Below the pieces are notes generated by a model that did not search any database, had not been told where the DNA came from, and saw only the letters and a program-made list of their open reading frames with translations. A stretch of 64,000 bases of DNA from an alpha proteobacterium L41A (GTDB lineage Bacteria > Pseudomonadota > Alphaproteobacteria > Caulobacterales > Caulobacteraceae): assembly GCA_000335735.1 (NCBI GenBank), contig AMYY01000018.1, forward strand, positions 1 to 64,000. The letters are read 5' to 3'. Both the position numbers and the translations under genes were made by a program. Positions 46,527 through 54,902 of the stretch are shown here, piece by piece; positions within the stretch are counted from its first letter, which is position 1, and each line of letters begins with the position of its first letter.

Positions 46527-47908
46527 GCGATCCGCTCCAGCTTTGCCGCGAAGAAGCCGTCCAGTCCGCCGTGTTCGGCCCACATGGAGGGCAGGATGCG
46601 CAGCCAGCCTTCAGGCGTCAGCGCCTCGGGCGGGGCGCCGACGGCCGGATCGGCGGCGACGGTGCGGAAGGCAGGGTTGCGACGCAGGAAGGCGATGATC
46701 TGGGTCTCGCCCTCCTCGCGCTCCAGCGAGCAGGTGCAATAGACCAGACGGCCGCCCGGCTTCACGCGTTCGGCGGCGGCGTCGAGCAGGCGGTGCTGGA
46801 CGTCGGCCAGTTTGGCGACCTCTGCCGGTTTGGTGGCGCGCAGGACCTCCGGATTGCGGCGGAAGGTGCCCGTCGCGGTGCAGGGCGCATCCAGCAGGAC
46901 GGCGTCGAAGGTGCGTGCGTCCTCCCAGTCCTCGGCCGGAACGGCGACCACCTCGGCGGTCAGGCCGGTCCGCTCGAGGTTCTGCGTCAGGCGTTTCAGG
47001 CGCGTGGCCGAACGGTCGAGCGCGACGACCGTGGCGCCGTCCGCCGCCAGTTGCAGCGTCTTGCCTCCAGGCGCGGCGCACATATCGAGCGCCGTCTCGC
47101 CGGGCTTCACATCCAGCAGCCGGCCGGGCACGGCGGCGGCCGCGTCCTGAACCCACCAGTCGCCGTCCTCGAAACCCGGCCAGCCGGCCACATCGCCGCG
47201 ACGGCCGGTGCGGACCGTACCGCCGGTCAGCACCTCGCCATCGACAGCGGCAGCCACGGCGGCGGTATCCACGCCCGGCTTCAGGCTGAGATCGGTCGCG
47301 GGTTCTTCGCGCGCGGCCAAGGCCAGACCCGCTAGGGCGGCCTCGCCATAGGTCGCCTTCCAGCGTGCCGCGATCCAGTCCGGCAGATTGCTCTCGGCCG
47401 TCGTCAGGCCGGGGCCTTCACGCCCAACCCCGCGCAGCACCGCATTGACCAGATTCTTGTAGGGCCGGGTCTTGGGATCGCGCTCGGCCAGTTTCACCGC
47501 CGTCGAGACGGCGGCGAAGGCGGGCGTTTCCAGCACCAGGGTCTGGGCCAGGGCGATGCGCATCAGGGTGCGCACAGCCTCCGGCGGCGACTTCTTCAGG
47601 CGGCGATCCAGGATCTGGTCGATCTCGCCCAAACGACGCAGCGCCGCCATGGCGACGGCGCGGGCGAAGGCGCGATCCACAGGCTCCAGCGCGCGGGCGG
47701 CGGGCTGCGACAGGGCCTCGTCCAATCCGTTGCGCTTCTCCAGCGCGGCGTTCAGCAGGATGCCGGCGACGACGCGGGCCTCGACGCCGATGTCGTCCTG
47801 CGACGGACCTTGAGCAGCCTCGGCCGGGGCCGGGCGCGGGCGGCCCTTGGTGGCCATACGACGGCCGCGCGCCTGCGAGCTCTGTCCGCCCCGTCCCTCG
47901 GTGCTCAT
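46523..47908 (-). CDS. rsmB: 16S rRNA m5C967 methyltransferase RsmB-like (461 aa)
   Basis: Methylates a cytosine of 16S rRNA. The N-terminal NusB-like helical domain (about 40-170) is followed by the SAM methyltransferase with ALDMCAAPGGKTLQLAADGA, VVALDRSATRLKRLTQNLER, AVLLDAPCTATGTFRRNPEV and VYCTCSLEREEGETQI, the last two carrying the two catalytic cysteines of m5C enzymes. ATG at 47908 overlaps the kup stop (ATGA) and gives the normal length; a longer frame runs into kup. The low-complexity N-terminus is probably disordered. Confidence 0.93.
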   Translation of the reverse strand: MSTEGRGGQSSQARGRRMATKGRPRPAPAEAAQGPSQDDIGVEARVVAGILLNAALEKRNGLDEALSQPAARALEPVDRAFARAVAMAALRRLGEIDQILDRRLKKSPPEAVRTLMRIALAQTLVLETPAFAAVSTAVKLAERDPKTRPYKNLVNAVLRGVGREGPGLTTAESNLPDWIAARWKATYGEAALAGLALAAREEPATDLSLKPGVDTAAVAAAVDGEVLTGGTVRTGRRGDVAGWPGFEDGDWWVQDAAAAVPGRLLDVKPGETALDMCAAPGGKTLQLAADGATVVALDRSATRLKRLTQNLERTGLTAEVVAVPAEDWEDARTFDAVLLDAPCTATGTFRRNPEVLRATKPAEVAKLADVQHRLLDAAAERVKPGGRLVYCTCSLEREEGETQIIAFLRRNPAFRTVAADPAVGAPPEALTPEGWLRILPSMWAEHGGLDGFFAAKLERIA

Positions 47909-49881
47909 ACCGCCACCTGGGCGCCCAATTCGACCACGCGGCCGGGCGGGATGTGGAAGAAGTCGGTCGGATTGGCGGCGTTGCGCATCAGGAAGATGAA
48001 CAGCTTGTCCTGCCACAGCGGCATGCCCTGACGCGCCGACGGGATCAGCGAGCGACGACCCAGGAAGAAGCTGGTCGACATGATGTCGAACTTCAGCCCC
48101 TGTTTACGGCACAGGCCCAAGGCGCGCGGCACGTTCGGCGTCTCCATGAAGCCATAGGTGACCGTGACCTTCTTGAAGTCGTCGTTGATCGGCTCCATCC
48201 GGACCCGGTCGGTCTCCTTGACGCGCGGGCGTTCGGAGGTGCGGACGGTCAGGATGACGTTCTTCTCGTGCAGCACCTTGTTGTGCTTGAGATTGTGCAT
48301 CAGGGCGACCGGGGCGACGTCGGGATCCGAGGTCAGGAAGATGGCCATGCCCGGCGCACGGTGCGGCGGCCTGGCCTGAAGCATCTCGATCAGATCGTTC
48401 AGCGGCAGGCTGTCCTTGCGCGTCTTGGCCGTCAGGATCTGCGTCCCGCGAACCCACGTCCACATCACCACGACCAGCAGGGCGCCCAGCACCAGCGGCA
48501 TCCACGCGCCGTCCGGAATCTTCAGCAGGTTGGACGTCAAGAAGACGCTGTCGATGAAGGCGAACGGAATGAGAGTCCCGGCCACGGCCCACATCGGCCA
48601 TTTCCAGCCCTTGCGAATGACCGAATAGGCCATCAGCGTATTGACCAGCATCGTGCCCGTCACCGCCACGCCATAGGCGGCCGTCAGGTTATGCGAGCTC
48701 TGGAACACGACCAGCAGCACCAGCACCCCGACCATCAGGAAGGTGTTGACCGCCGGCACGAAGATCTGGCCGGCCTGGGTCTCGGACGTGTTCTTAATGT
48801 CGATGCGCGGCAGAAGTCCCAGTTGGACCGCCTGCTGCGTCACCGAGAAGGCGCCAGTGATCACCGCCTGGGAGGCGATGACGGTGGCGGCGGTCGCCAG
48901 GATCAGCATCGGCCAATAGGCGAACTGCGGCACCATGTTCCAGAACGGGTTCTCGGACGCGGCCGGATTGTCGAGGATCAGGGCACCCTGGCCCAGATAG
49001 TTCAGCGTCAGGCACGGCAGGACGAAGGCCAGCCAGCCCATGCGGATCGGCGCCTTTCCGAAATGGCCCATGTCGGCATAGAGGGCCTCGGCCCCCGTAA
49101 CGGCCAGAAAGACGCTGCCCAGGATCACGAAGCCCAGGAAGCCGTCGTTGAACAGCAGCTGGATTCCGTAGTGGGGCGACAGGGCGCGCAGCACGCTGAC
49201 GTCGTCGAAGATATGATACAGGCCCAGCGCCCCCAGGCTCAGGAACCAGATGGCGGTGATCGGGCCGAAATACTTGGCCAGGCTGGCCGTGCCGCGCGAC
49301 TGGACCAGGAAAAGGGCGATCAGGATGCCGGCCGAGATCGGCACGATGAAGGAATCCAGCCGCCCGGCCAGACCCGGCGCGTCCTGCAGCCCTTCGACGG
49401 CCGATAGGACTGAGATGGCGGGCGTGATGATGCCGTCGCCATAGAACAGGGCCGCGCCGCAGACGCCGAGGATGAAGATCCAGGCGCTGCGCCGACCGAC
49501 CGCGAACTGCGCCAGCGCCATCAGGGACAGGGTGCCGCCCTCGCCCTTGTTGTCGGCGCGCATCAGGAAGAAGACGTATTTGAACGTCACCACCACCATC
49601 AGCGCCCAGAAGGCCAGCGACACGACGCCGATCACAGCCAGATCGCCGCCGACGCCGGTGCGTGCATGGTCGATCGCCTCGCGCAGCGCGTAGAGCGGGC
49701 TGGTGCCGATGTCGCCGAACACCACGCCGATCGCGCCGATGGTCAGGGCCCAGAAGCCGCCGTGCTTGGCGGCCTGGCCGCCCGGGATGTGGGAGTCCGG
49801 ACCCGTGGCGTGCGTGGGCTTGTCCGGCGTGTTCGACGCGGGCGAGGGAGCGCTCGCGTCGTGGGGAGTGTCCCCGGCCAT
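47905..49881 (-). CDS. kup: Low-affinity potassium uptake protein Kup (658 aa)
   Basis: A K+/H+ symporter of the inner membrane. After a hydrophilic N-terminal tail, GGFWALTIGAIGVVFGDIGT and SPLYALREA form the Kup signature, and about twelve hydrophobic segments follow (e.g. WALMVVVTFKYVFFLMRADN, GAALFYGDGIITPAISVLSA, GFLGFVILGSVFLAVTGAEA, LAFVLPCLTLNYLGQGALIL). The C-terminal cytoplasmic domain ends with VTVTYGFMETPNVPRALGLC and SFFLGRRSLIPSA. ATG at 49881 is chosen because a strong GGAGGA lies seven bases upstream. It is coupled to rsmB. Confidence 0.96.
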   Translation of the reverse strand: MAGDTPHDASAPSPASNTPDKPTHATGPDSHIPGGQAAKHGGFWALTIGAIGVVFGDIGTSPLYALREAIDHARTGVGGDLAVIGVVSLAFWALMVVVTFKYVFFLMRADNKGEGGTLSLMALAQFAVGRRSAWIFILGVCGAALFYGDGIITPAISVLSAVEGLQDAPGLAGRLDSFIVPISAGILIALFLVQSRGTASLAKYFGPITAIWFLSLGALGLYHIFDDVSVLRALSPHYGIQLLFNDGFLGFVILGSVFLAVTGAEALYADMGHFGKAPIRMGWLAFVLPCLTLNYLGQGALILDNPAASENPFWNMVPQFAYWPMLILATAATVIASQAVITGAFSVTQQAVQLGLLPRIDIKNTSETQAGQIFVPAVNTFLMVGVLVLLVVFQSSHNLTAAYGVAVTGTMLVNTLMAYSVIRKGWKWPMWAVAGTLIPFAFIDSVFLTSNLLKIPDGAWMPLVLGALLVVVMWTWVRGTQILTAKTRKDSLPLNDLIEMLQARPPHRAPGMAIFLTSDPDVAPVALMHNLKHNKVLHEKNVILTVRTSERPRVKETDRVRMEPINDDFKKVTVTYGFMETPNVPRALGLCRKQGLKFDIMSTSFFLGRRSLIPSARQGMPLWQDKLFIFLMRNAANPTDFFHIPPGRVVELGAQVAV

Positions 49882-50049
49882 GCGTATCCTCCGGGTCTCC
49901 GACGCGGCGTCGGTCCCTTCAAAGCGGCGAGCCTTTAGGCCCATTCCACGCCGTCTTCAATCGCGCGGCAGCGGATTCGGTTTCGGCGTTTTGCGGCGCG
50001 ATTTGTGATTCGGCCCCTGACCGCCTATTTTTGCATCAGGAACAGAACC

Positions 50050-50520
50050 ATGTCAGACAGCCAACGCTTCCCCGTCGCCGCCCACGCCCTGGCCTATATG
50101 GCCCACAAGGGCGCGTTCCGGCCTGCGCAGGCGATGCCCAGCGGCGTGCTGGCGTCCTCGATCCCGACCAATCCCGTCGTGGTGCGCCGCGTGACCGCCC
50201 TTCTGGCCAAGGCTGGTCTGATCGCCACCCGTCCGGGCGCCACGGGCGGCTCCTGGCTGTTGCGGCAGCCCGAGGACATCCGGCTGGATCAGGTGCTGAA
50301 GGCGGTGAACGGCTGCGCCCACATCGGCTCGCCCCCCGCCGGCGCCAAGGGTTGCCCGATCAGCGAACATATACCGCGCCAAGTCGCCAAGGCCCTGACC
50401 GCCGCCGACGAGGCCGCGACCGAGGCTTTGTCCAAGATCACCATCGCCGATCTTCTCGCCGAAAACCCGATCGCGCTGGCGGCCTTTGCGCCGCACAAGT
50501 CCTGCCCCGTCGCGGCCTGA
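50050..50520 (+). CDS. Rrf2-family transcriptional regulator (156 aa)
   Basis: The N-terminal winged helix matches Rrf2 (FPVAAHALAYMAHKG, SSIPTNPVVVRRVTALLAKA, GLIATRPGATGGSWLLRQPE DIRLDQVLKAV in succession). A cysteine motif in the effector region (NGCAHIGSPP ... AKGCPISEH) plus a late KSCPVAA could hold an iron-sulfur cluster or act as a thiol sensor, as in IscR/NsrR relatives, though the spacing is not that of IscR. It is divergent from kup and is followed seven bases later by an SDR gene it may control. Confidence 0.87.
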   Translation: MSDSQRFPVAAHALAYMAHKGAFRPAQAMPSGVLASSIPTNPVVVRRVTALLAKAGLIATRPGATGGSWLLRQPEDIRLDQVLKAVNGCAHIGSPPAGAKGCPISEHIPRQVAKALTAADEAATEALSKITIADLLAENPIALAAFAPHKSCPVAA

Positions 50521-50527
50521 CCGCGCC

Positions 50528-51325
50528 GTGGATCGAACCGCCCTGATCACCGGCGCCTCGGCCGGCATCGGCGCGGCCCTGGCCCGGACCTATGCGGCCG
50601 AGGGCTGGAATGTGATCCTGACGGCGCGTCGACAAGCCCCGCTGCAGGCCTTGGCCGACGAACTGACCTCCGCCCACGGCGTGACCGCGACCGTGATCCC
50701 CGAAGACCTGTCCAACCCCGCGGCGCCCGAGCAGCTGGTCGCGACCATCGCGGCCCGCGGCCTGACCGTCGACGGCTTGGTCAACAATGCGGGATTCAGC
50801 CGGGTCACCGGCTTTCTGGATACCGACCTGGGCGCCCACCGCGCCATGATCCAGGTCATGCTGACCGCGCCGGTCGAGCTGTCGCGCCTGTTGCTGCCCG
50901 GCATGATCCAGCGCGGCTTCGGCCGAGTGTTGAACGTCGCCTCGCTGGCTGGCCAGATGCCCGCGACGGGCGGCGACACCCTGTATGGGCCGATCAAGAG
51001 CTTCCTGATCAAGGCGTCGCAGGGCTTGTATCTGGAGACGCAGGGGACCGGCGTTCACGTGACGGTGCTGAACCCCGGCTACACCCTGACCGAGTTCCAC
51101 GACGTCAACGGCTCGCGCGAGCAGGTCTCCAGCGCCTATCCGGCCTGGATGTGGATGGACGCCGCGCGCGTGGCGCGCATCGGCTATGACGCCTGCGAGG
51201 CCAACCGTCCCAGCGTCACCCCCGGCGTTATGAACAACGTCATGGCCGGACTGGCGCGCTTCCTGCCCGACGGCCTGGCGCTTCGCATGGTGGCGAACCA
51301 CGCGAAACGGCTGGACCGGATCTGA
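50528..51325 (+). CDS. Short-chain dehydrogenase/reductase (265 aa)
   Basis: A classical SDR. TALITGASAGIGAALARTYA is the cofactor motif, LVNNAGFS the NNAG motif, VLNVASLAGQMPATGG carries the catalytic serine, and LYGPIKSFL has Y-x-x-x-K. LNPGYTLTEFHD is also typical. The start is GTG at 50528, directly after the Rrf2 gene; an earlier TTG would overlap that gene. Its TGA stop abuts the lpdA stop in a shared TGATCA palindrome. Substrate unknown. Confidence 0.9.
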   Translation: MDRTALITGASAGIGAALARTYAAEGWNVILTARRQAPLQALADELTSAHGVTATVIPEDLSNPAAPEQLVATIAARGLTVDGLVNNAGFSRVTGFLDTDLGAHRAMIQVMLTAPVELSRLLLPGMIQRGFGRVLNVASLAGQMPATGGDTLYGPIKSFLIKASQGLYLETQGTGVHVTVLNPGYTLTEFHDVNGSREQVSSAYPAWMWMDAARVARIGYDACEANRPSVTPGVMNNVMAGLARFLPDGLALRMVANHAKRLDRI

Positions 51326-52723
51326 TCAGATGTGGATGGCGTGCCCGAGGGCGCGCAGGCTGGCCTCGTGGAAGGCCTCGCCCAGGGTCGGGTGGACATG
51401 GATGGTTCCGGCCACGTCTTCCAGCACCGCCCCCATCTCCATCATCTGGGCGAAGCTGTTGGACAGTTCCGACACATGCTGGCCCACCGCTTGGATGCCC
51501 AGGATGCGGTGGTCGGTCTTGGACGCGATCACCCGCACGAAGCCGCCGTCCTCGCCCGCCTCGATGGCCAGGGCGCGACCGATAGCGGCGAAGGGGAAGA
51601 CCGACTGGATCACATCGTCGCGGCCCGCGACCTCGTTCGGGCCCAAACCGGCCGAGACGATCTCCGGCTCGGTGAAGCAGACGGCGGCGATGGTGACGGG
51701 ATCGAACACCCGGTCGTGACCGGCGATGATCTCGGCGACCACTTCCCCTTGCGCCGAGCCCTTGTGCGCCAGCATGGGTTCGCCGGTCAGGTCGCCGACC
51801 GCCCAGACGTTCTTCATGCTGGTGGCGCAGCGCTGGTCGATCTTCACGAACGGGCCGGCCATGGCCACGCCCATGTTCTCCAGACCCCAGCCTTGCGTGC
51901 GCGGACGCCGGCCGACCGTGACCAGCACCTTGTCGGCGTCCAGTTGCAGCGGCTCGCCGTCCTTCGTCGTGATCGACAGCTTCCCGTCGCCGAAGCCCCC
52001 GGCGCGTGCGCCCAGGTGCAGCTCGACACCATGCTTCTCCAGCCACTTGGCGACCGGATCGGTCAGGGCCTTGTCGTAGAGCGGCAGGATGCGGTCGGCC
52101 ATTTCGACGATGGCCACCTCGGCGCCCAGCTTGCGATAGGCGATTCCCAGTTCCAGGCCGATATAGCCGCCGCCCACGACGACCAGCTTCTTGGGGACCT
52201 CCGACAGGCTCAGCGCCTCGGTCGAAGAAATGACGTCGCCGCCGAACGGGAGGAAGGGCAGTTCGACCGGCTCGGACCCCGTCGCCAGGATGACGTGTTC
52301 GGCGGTGATGCGGATGTCGCCTTCGTCGGTCTTCACCACGCAGGTCTTGGCGTCGGCGAACTCGGCCCATCCCTTGACGACCTTGACCTTGGCCTTCTTC
52401 AGCAGGGCCGCGACCCCGGCGTTCAGCTTACGGACGATGCCGTCCTTCCATTCGACCGTCTGCGACAGGTCGATGGCCGGCGCCGCCGCCGTGATGCCCA
52501 GCGTTCCGCCGCCGGCCGCCTTGGCCACGGTCTCGAACTTGCCCGCCGCATGGATGATGGCCTTGGACGGAATACAGCCGACGTTCAGGCAGGTGCCGCC
52601 CAGCCCATCGCCGCCGTCCACCAGCACGGTGTCGAGGCCCAGCTGGCCGCAACGGATGCCGGCGACATAGCCGCCGGTGCCTGCCCCGATGATCAGGACT
52701 TTGGTGTTCAGGGTCTGGGTCAT
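51326..52723 (-). CDS. lpdA: Dihydrolipoyl dehydrogenase, E3 (465 aa)
   Basis: Reoxidises the lipoyl groups of the E2 encoded just upstream, using FAD and [21 protein letters not shown] binds [17 protein letters not shown] carries the redox disulfide (C45/C50), [20 protein letters not shown] binds NAD, and [15 protein letters not shown] is the dimer-interface active-site His-Glu region. ATG at 52723 overlaps the stop of the small secreted protein gene (ATGA). Last gene of the bkd operon, so it is probably the complex's dedicated E3. Confidence 0.96.
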   Translation of the reverse strand: MTQTLNTKVLIIGAGTGGYVAGIRCGQLGLDTVLVDGGDGLGGTCLNVGCIPSKAIIHAAGKFETVAKAAGGGTLGITAAAPAIDLSQTVEWKDGIVRKLNAGVAALLKKAKVKVVKGWAEFADAKTCVVKTDEGDIRITAEHVILATGSEPVELPFLPFGGDVISSTEALSLSEVPKKLVVVGGGYIGLELGIAYRKLGAEVAIVEMADRILPLYDKALTDPVAKWLEKHGVELHLGARAGGFGDGKLSITTKDGEPLQLDADKVLVTVGRRPRTQGWGLENMGVAMAGPFVKIDQRCATSMKNVWAVGDLTGEPMLAHKGSAQGEVVAEIIAGHDRVFDPVTIAAVCFTEPEIVSAGLGPNEVAGRDDVIQSVFPFAAIGRALAIEAGEDGGFVRVIASKTDHRILGIQAVGQHVSELSNSFAQMMEMGAVLEDVAGTIHVHPTLGEAFHEASLRALGHAIHI

Positions 52724-53205
52724 CGCCGATAACGCTCTAAGATTTCACGTATTTTGGACAGGTCATTCGTGTAGGGAAGCACTTGAAGATCTTCCTGATA
52801 ACCCGGATCGCCCTCGGCACGAGAAGGCATTTCGAGGCGGGCAGATTCCATGATCTCGGCATATTGGCGACGCGCTTCGGCAATATCCGACTCTAGTAGA
52901 AGCAAGACGCGCTGGCCTCTTTTCACTTCGTAACTCGGGCCGCAATCATCGTTTTCCGCCCACCTGTACCTCGGCACATTTCTCGGTGGGACAGGCCCTA
53001 TGAGCTTGAACTCGGCTTCGTGAATCGGTCCCAAGCTGCGCTCCCAGTCCATGGGGTAAACCCGACGAACTCGAACTACCTCAGCTTCGAACACTGCCGG
53101 CTCAGTCAGAAAGATCATATTGAGAGGGCTGAGCGTGCAGGCGTCAGCCCTGCTTGACGCAAGCAAAGCAAGCAATGTTGCAGCAAACGCTGAGGCGAAC
53201 CTCAT
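52720..53205 (-). CDS. Small secreted protein of unknown function within the bkd operon (161 aa)
   Basis: [20 protein letters not shown] followed by DAC is a signal peptide ending near an Ala-rich cleavage site. The mature part is not recognised: [40 protein letters not shown] then [11 protein letters not shown] suggest a small beta barrel (OB-like or similar to secreted TIMP/netrin-like folds), with only two or three cysteines. It starts four bases after the E2 stop and overlaps lpdA by ATGA, so it is fully embedded in an operon of cytoplasmic enzymes. ATG at 53205 is chosen to start the signal peptide. Confidence 0.7.
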   Translation of the reverse strand: MRFASAFAATLLALLASSRADACTLSPLNMIFLTEPAVFEAEVVRVRRVYPMDWERSLGPIHEAEFKLIGPVPPRNVPRYRWAENDDCGPSYEVKRGQRVLLLLESDIAEARRQYAEIMESARLEMPSRAEGDPGYQEDLQVLPYTNDLSKIREILERYRR

Positions 53206-53209
53206 CGCC

Positions 53210-54901
53210 TCACCGCATCCACAGCGTCGCCGGGTTTTCCAGGAGCCCCTTAATCCGCTGCACGAACACCGCCGCATCATGCCCATCGACAATGCGGTGA
53301 TCGAAACTGGACGACAGGTTCATCATCTTGCGCACGACCATCTGGCCGTCCTTGACCATGACCCGTTCGGCGATCTTGTTCGGACCGACGATGGCGACCT
53401 CGGGGTGGTTGATGATCGGGGTGTGAACCACCCCGCCCAGCGTGCCCAGCGAGGTGATGGTGATGGTGGAGCCGGACAGCTCCTCGCGCTTGGCCGAACC
53501 GTCCTTGGCGGCGCCCGAGACGCGGGCGATCTCCAGCGCCGTATCGTAGGGGTCGCGCGCCTCGGCGTGTCGCACCACCGGCACCATCAAACCGTTCGGG
53601 GTCTGGGCGGCGATGCCCAGATGGACCGGGGCGTGCTGGGTCAGAACGCCGGCATCGTCGTCATAGGTGGCGTTGATCTGGGGCTGGTCGCGCAGGGCGA
53701 CCACGATGGCGCGGGCGATGAAGGGCAGGACGTTCAGCTTGGGCTGATCCTTGGACTTCGTCGCGTTCAGGTGGGCGCGCAGCTCCTCCACGGCCGTCAT
53801 GTCGATTTCCTCGACATAGGTGATGTGGGGAATGCGGCGCACGCTCTCGGCCATCTTCTCCGCAATCTTGCGGCGCAGGCCGATGATCTTGACCTCGGTC
53901 GTCCCTTGCGCCTTCGCATAGGTCGAGCCGCCGCCGGACGGCGCCGACGCGGGTTGCGAACCGCCGCGCGCGATGAAGCCGTCCAGATCCTCGTGCGTGA
54001 TCCGACCCGCCGGGCCGGAACCGGGCACGAAAGTCAGATCGACGCCCAGATCCCGCGCGCGATTGCGCACGGCCGGCGAGGCCGACGGGCGTTCGCCGGG
54101 CGCACGTCCCGTCAGGGCGGGAACGGGCTTGGAGGGCGCAGTCGCTGAAGTCGCCCTCTGAGCTGTCGAAATCGCGGCGGGAGCCGTCGTCGCATTCCCG
54201 GCCGGCTTCGGGGCCGGTTTCGGCGCCGCGACGGGCGTCGAGACATTGCCCCGACCCTCGACATCGAACGCGACCAGCGGCCCGCCGACCGGCGCCGACT
54301 TGCCCGCCTCGCCGTACAGGGCGACGACGGTTCCGGCGACCGGCGAGGTGATCTCGACCGTGGCCTTGTCGGTCATGACATCGGCCAGGATCTGGTCTTC
54401 CTCGACCGCGTCCCCGACCTTGACGTGCCAGCCGACCAGTTCGGCCTCGGCCGTGCCTTCGCCGACGTCAGGCAGTTTGAAGACGTAATTGCCCGATGTC
54501 GGTGCGGCGTTAGAGAGCCCCTCCACCGCTACGCGGTCCCCCTCCCCACCGTCGTGGGGAGGAGACGATGCAGCGACAGTCTCCTCCCCGCGCGAAGCGG
54601 GGGGAGGTGGCTCGGAGCGAAGCGGAGAGACGGAGGGGTTCTCTTCGGCATTGCCCGCGCCCTCGACCTCGAACTCCACCAGAGGGCCGCGAACCGGCAC
54701 CATGGCGCCGGGTTCGCCATGCAGGGCGACGACCTTGCCGCTGACCGGAGCGGTGATCTCGACCGTGGCCTTGTCGGTCATGACGTCGGCGACGATCTGG
54801 TCCTCGGCGACCGTGTCGCCGACCTTGACGTGCCATCCGACCAGTTCGGCCTCGGCGGTGCCTTCGCCCACGTCGGGCAGTTTGAAGACGAAACGACCCA
54901 T
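53210..54901 (-). CDS. bkdB: Branched-chain 2-oxoacid dehydrogenase E2, dihydrolipoyl acyltransferase with two lipoyl domains (563 aa)
   Basis: The core of the branched-chain 2-oxoacid dehydrogenase complex. Two lipoyl domains (about 1-80 and 138-215) have lipoyl lysines at 44 and 179 in DVMTDKATVEIT. A subunit-binding domain (about 275-312; PAVRNRARDLGVDLTFVPGS) and the acyltransferase domain (about 335-563; HITYVEEIDMTAVEELRAHL, SLGTLGGVVHTPIINHPEVA and SFDHRIVDGHDAAVF with the catalytic histidine) follow. The linker between the lipoyl domains (about 86-130) is coded by palindromic repeat DNA. It lies one base after E1 beta and four before the small secreted protein gene. Confidence 0.95.
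   Translation of the reverse strand: MGRFVFKLPDVGEGTAEAELVGWHVKVGDTVAEDQIVADVMTDKATVEITAPVSGKVVALHGEPGAMVPVRGPLVEFEVEGAGNAEENPSVSPLRSEPPPPASRGEETVAASSPPHDGGEGDRVAVEGLSNAAPTSGNYVFKLPDVGEGTAEAELVGWHVKVGDAVEEDQILADVMTDKATVEITSPVAGTVVALYGEAGKSAPVGGPLVAFDVEGRGNVSTPVAAPKPAPKPAGNATTAPAAISTAQRATSATAPSKPVPALTGRAPGERPSASPAVRNRARDLGVDLTFVPGSGPAGRITHEDLDGFIARGGSQPASAPSGGGSTYAKAQGTTEVKIIGLRRKIAEKMAESVRRIPHITYVEEIDMTAVEELRAHLNATKSKDQPKLNVLPFIARAIVVALRDQPQINATYDDDAGVLTQHAPVHLGIAAQTPNGLMVPVVRHAEARDPYDTALEIARVSGAAKDGSAKREELSGSTITITSLGTLGGVVHTPIINHPEVAIVGPNKIAERVMVKDGQMVVRKMMNLSSSFDHRIVDGHDAAVFVQRIKGLLENPATLWMR
54514..54644. repeat. Palindromic GC-rich repeat element inside the E2 gene
   Basis: CCCCTCC at 54518-54524 and GGAGGGG at 54632-54638 bracket two hairpins. 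One is perfect (CCTCCCCAC at 54541-54549 with GTGGGGAGG at 54554-54562); the other is near-perfect, with arms around 54583-54591 and 54597-54607. From memory, elements built this way are abundant between genes in Caulobacter and Brevundimonas genomes. Here it lies in coding DNA and is read in frame. Confidence 0.7.
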
Positions 54902-54902
54902 A

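Noticed and set aside
47953-49407. Long plus-strand frame (about 480 codons) opposite kup
   Set aside because: It is the antisense of well-conserved Kup membrane segments; product is His/Arg/Asp-rich with no fold signature.
51332-52732. Long plus-strand frame opposite lpdA
   Set aside because: Mirrors lpdA for its whole length and shows no protein-like motifs.
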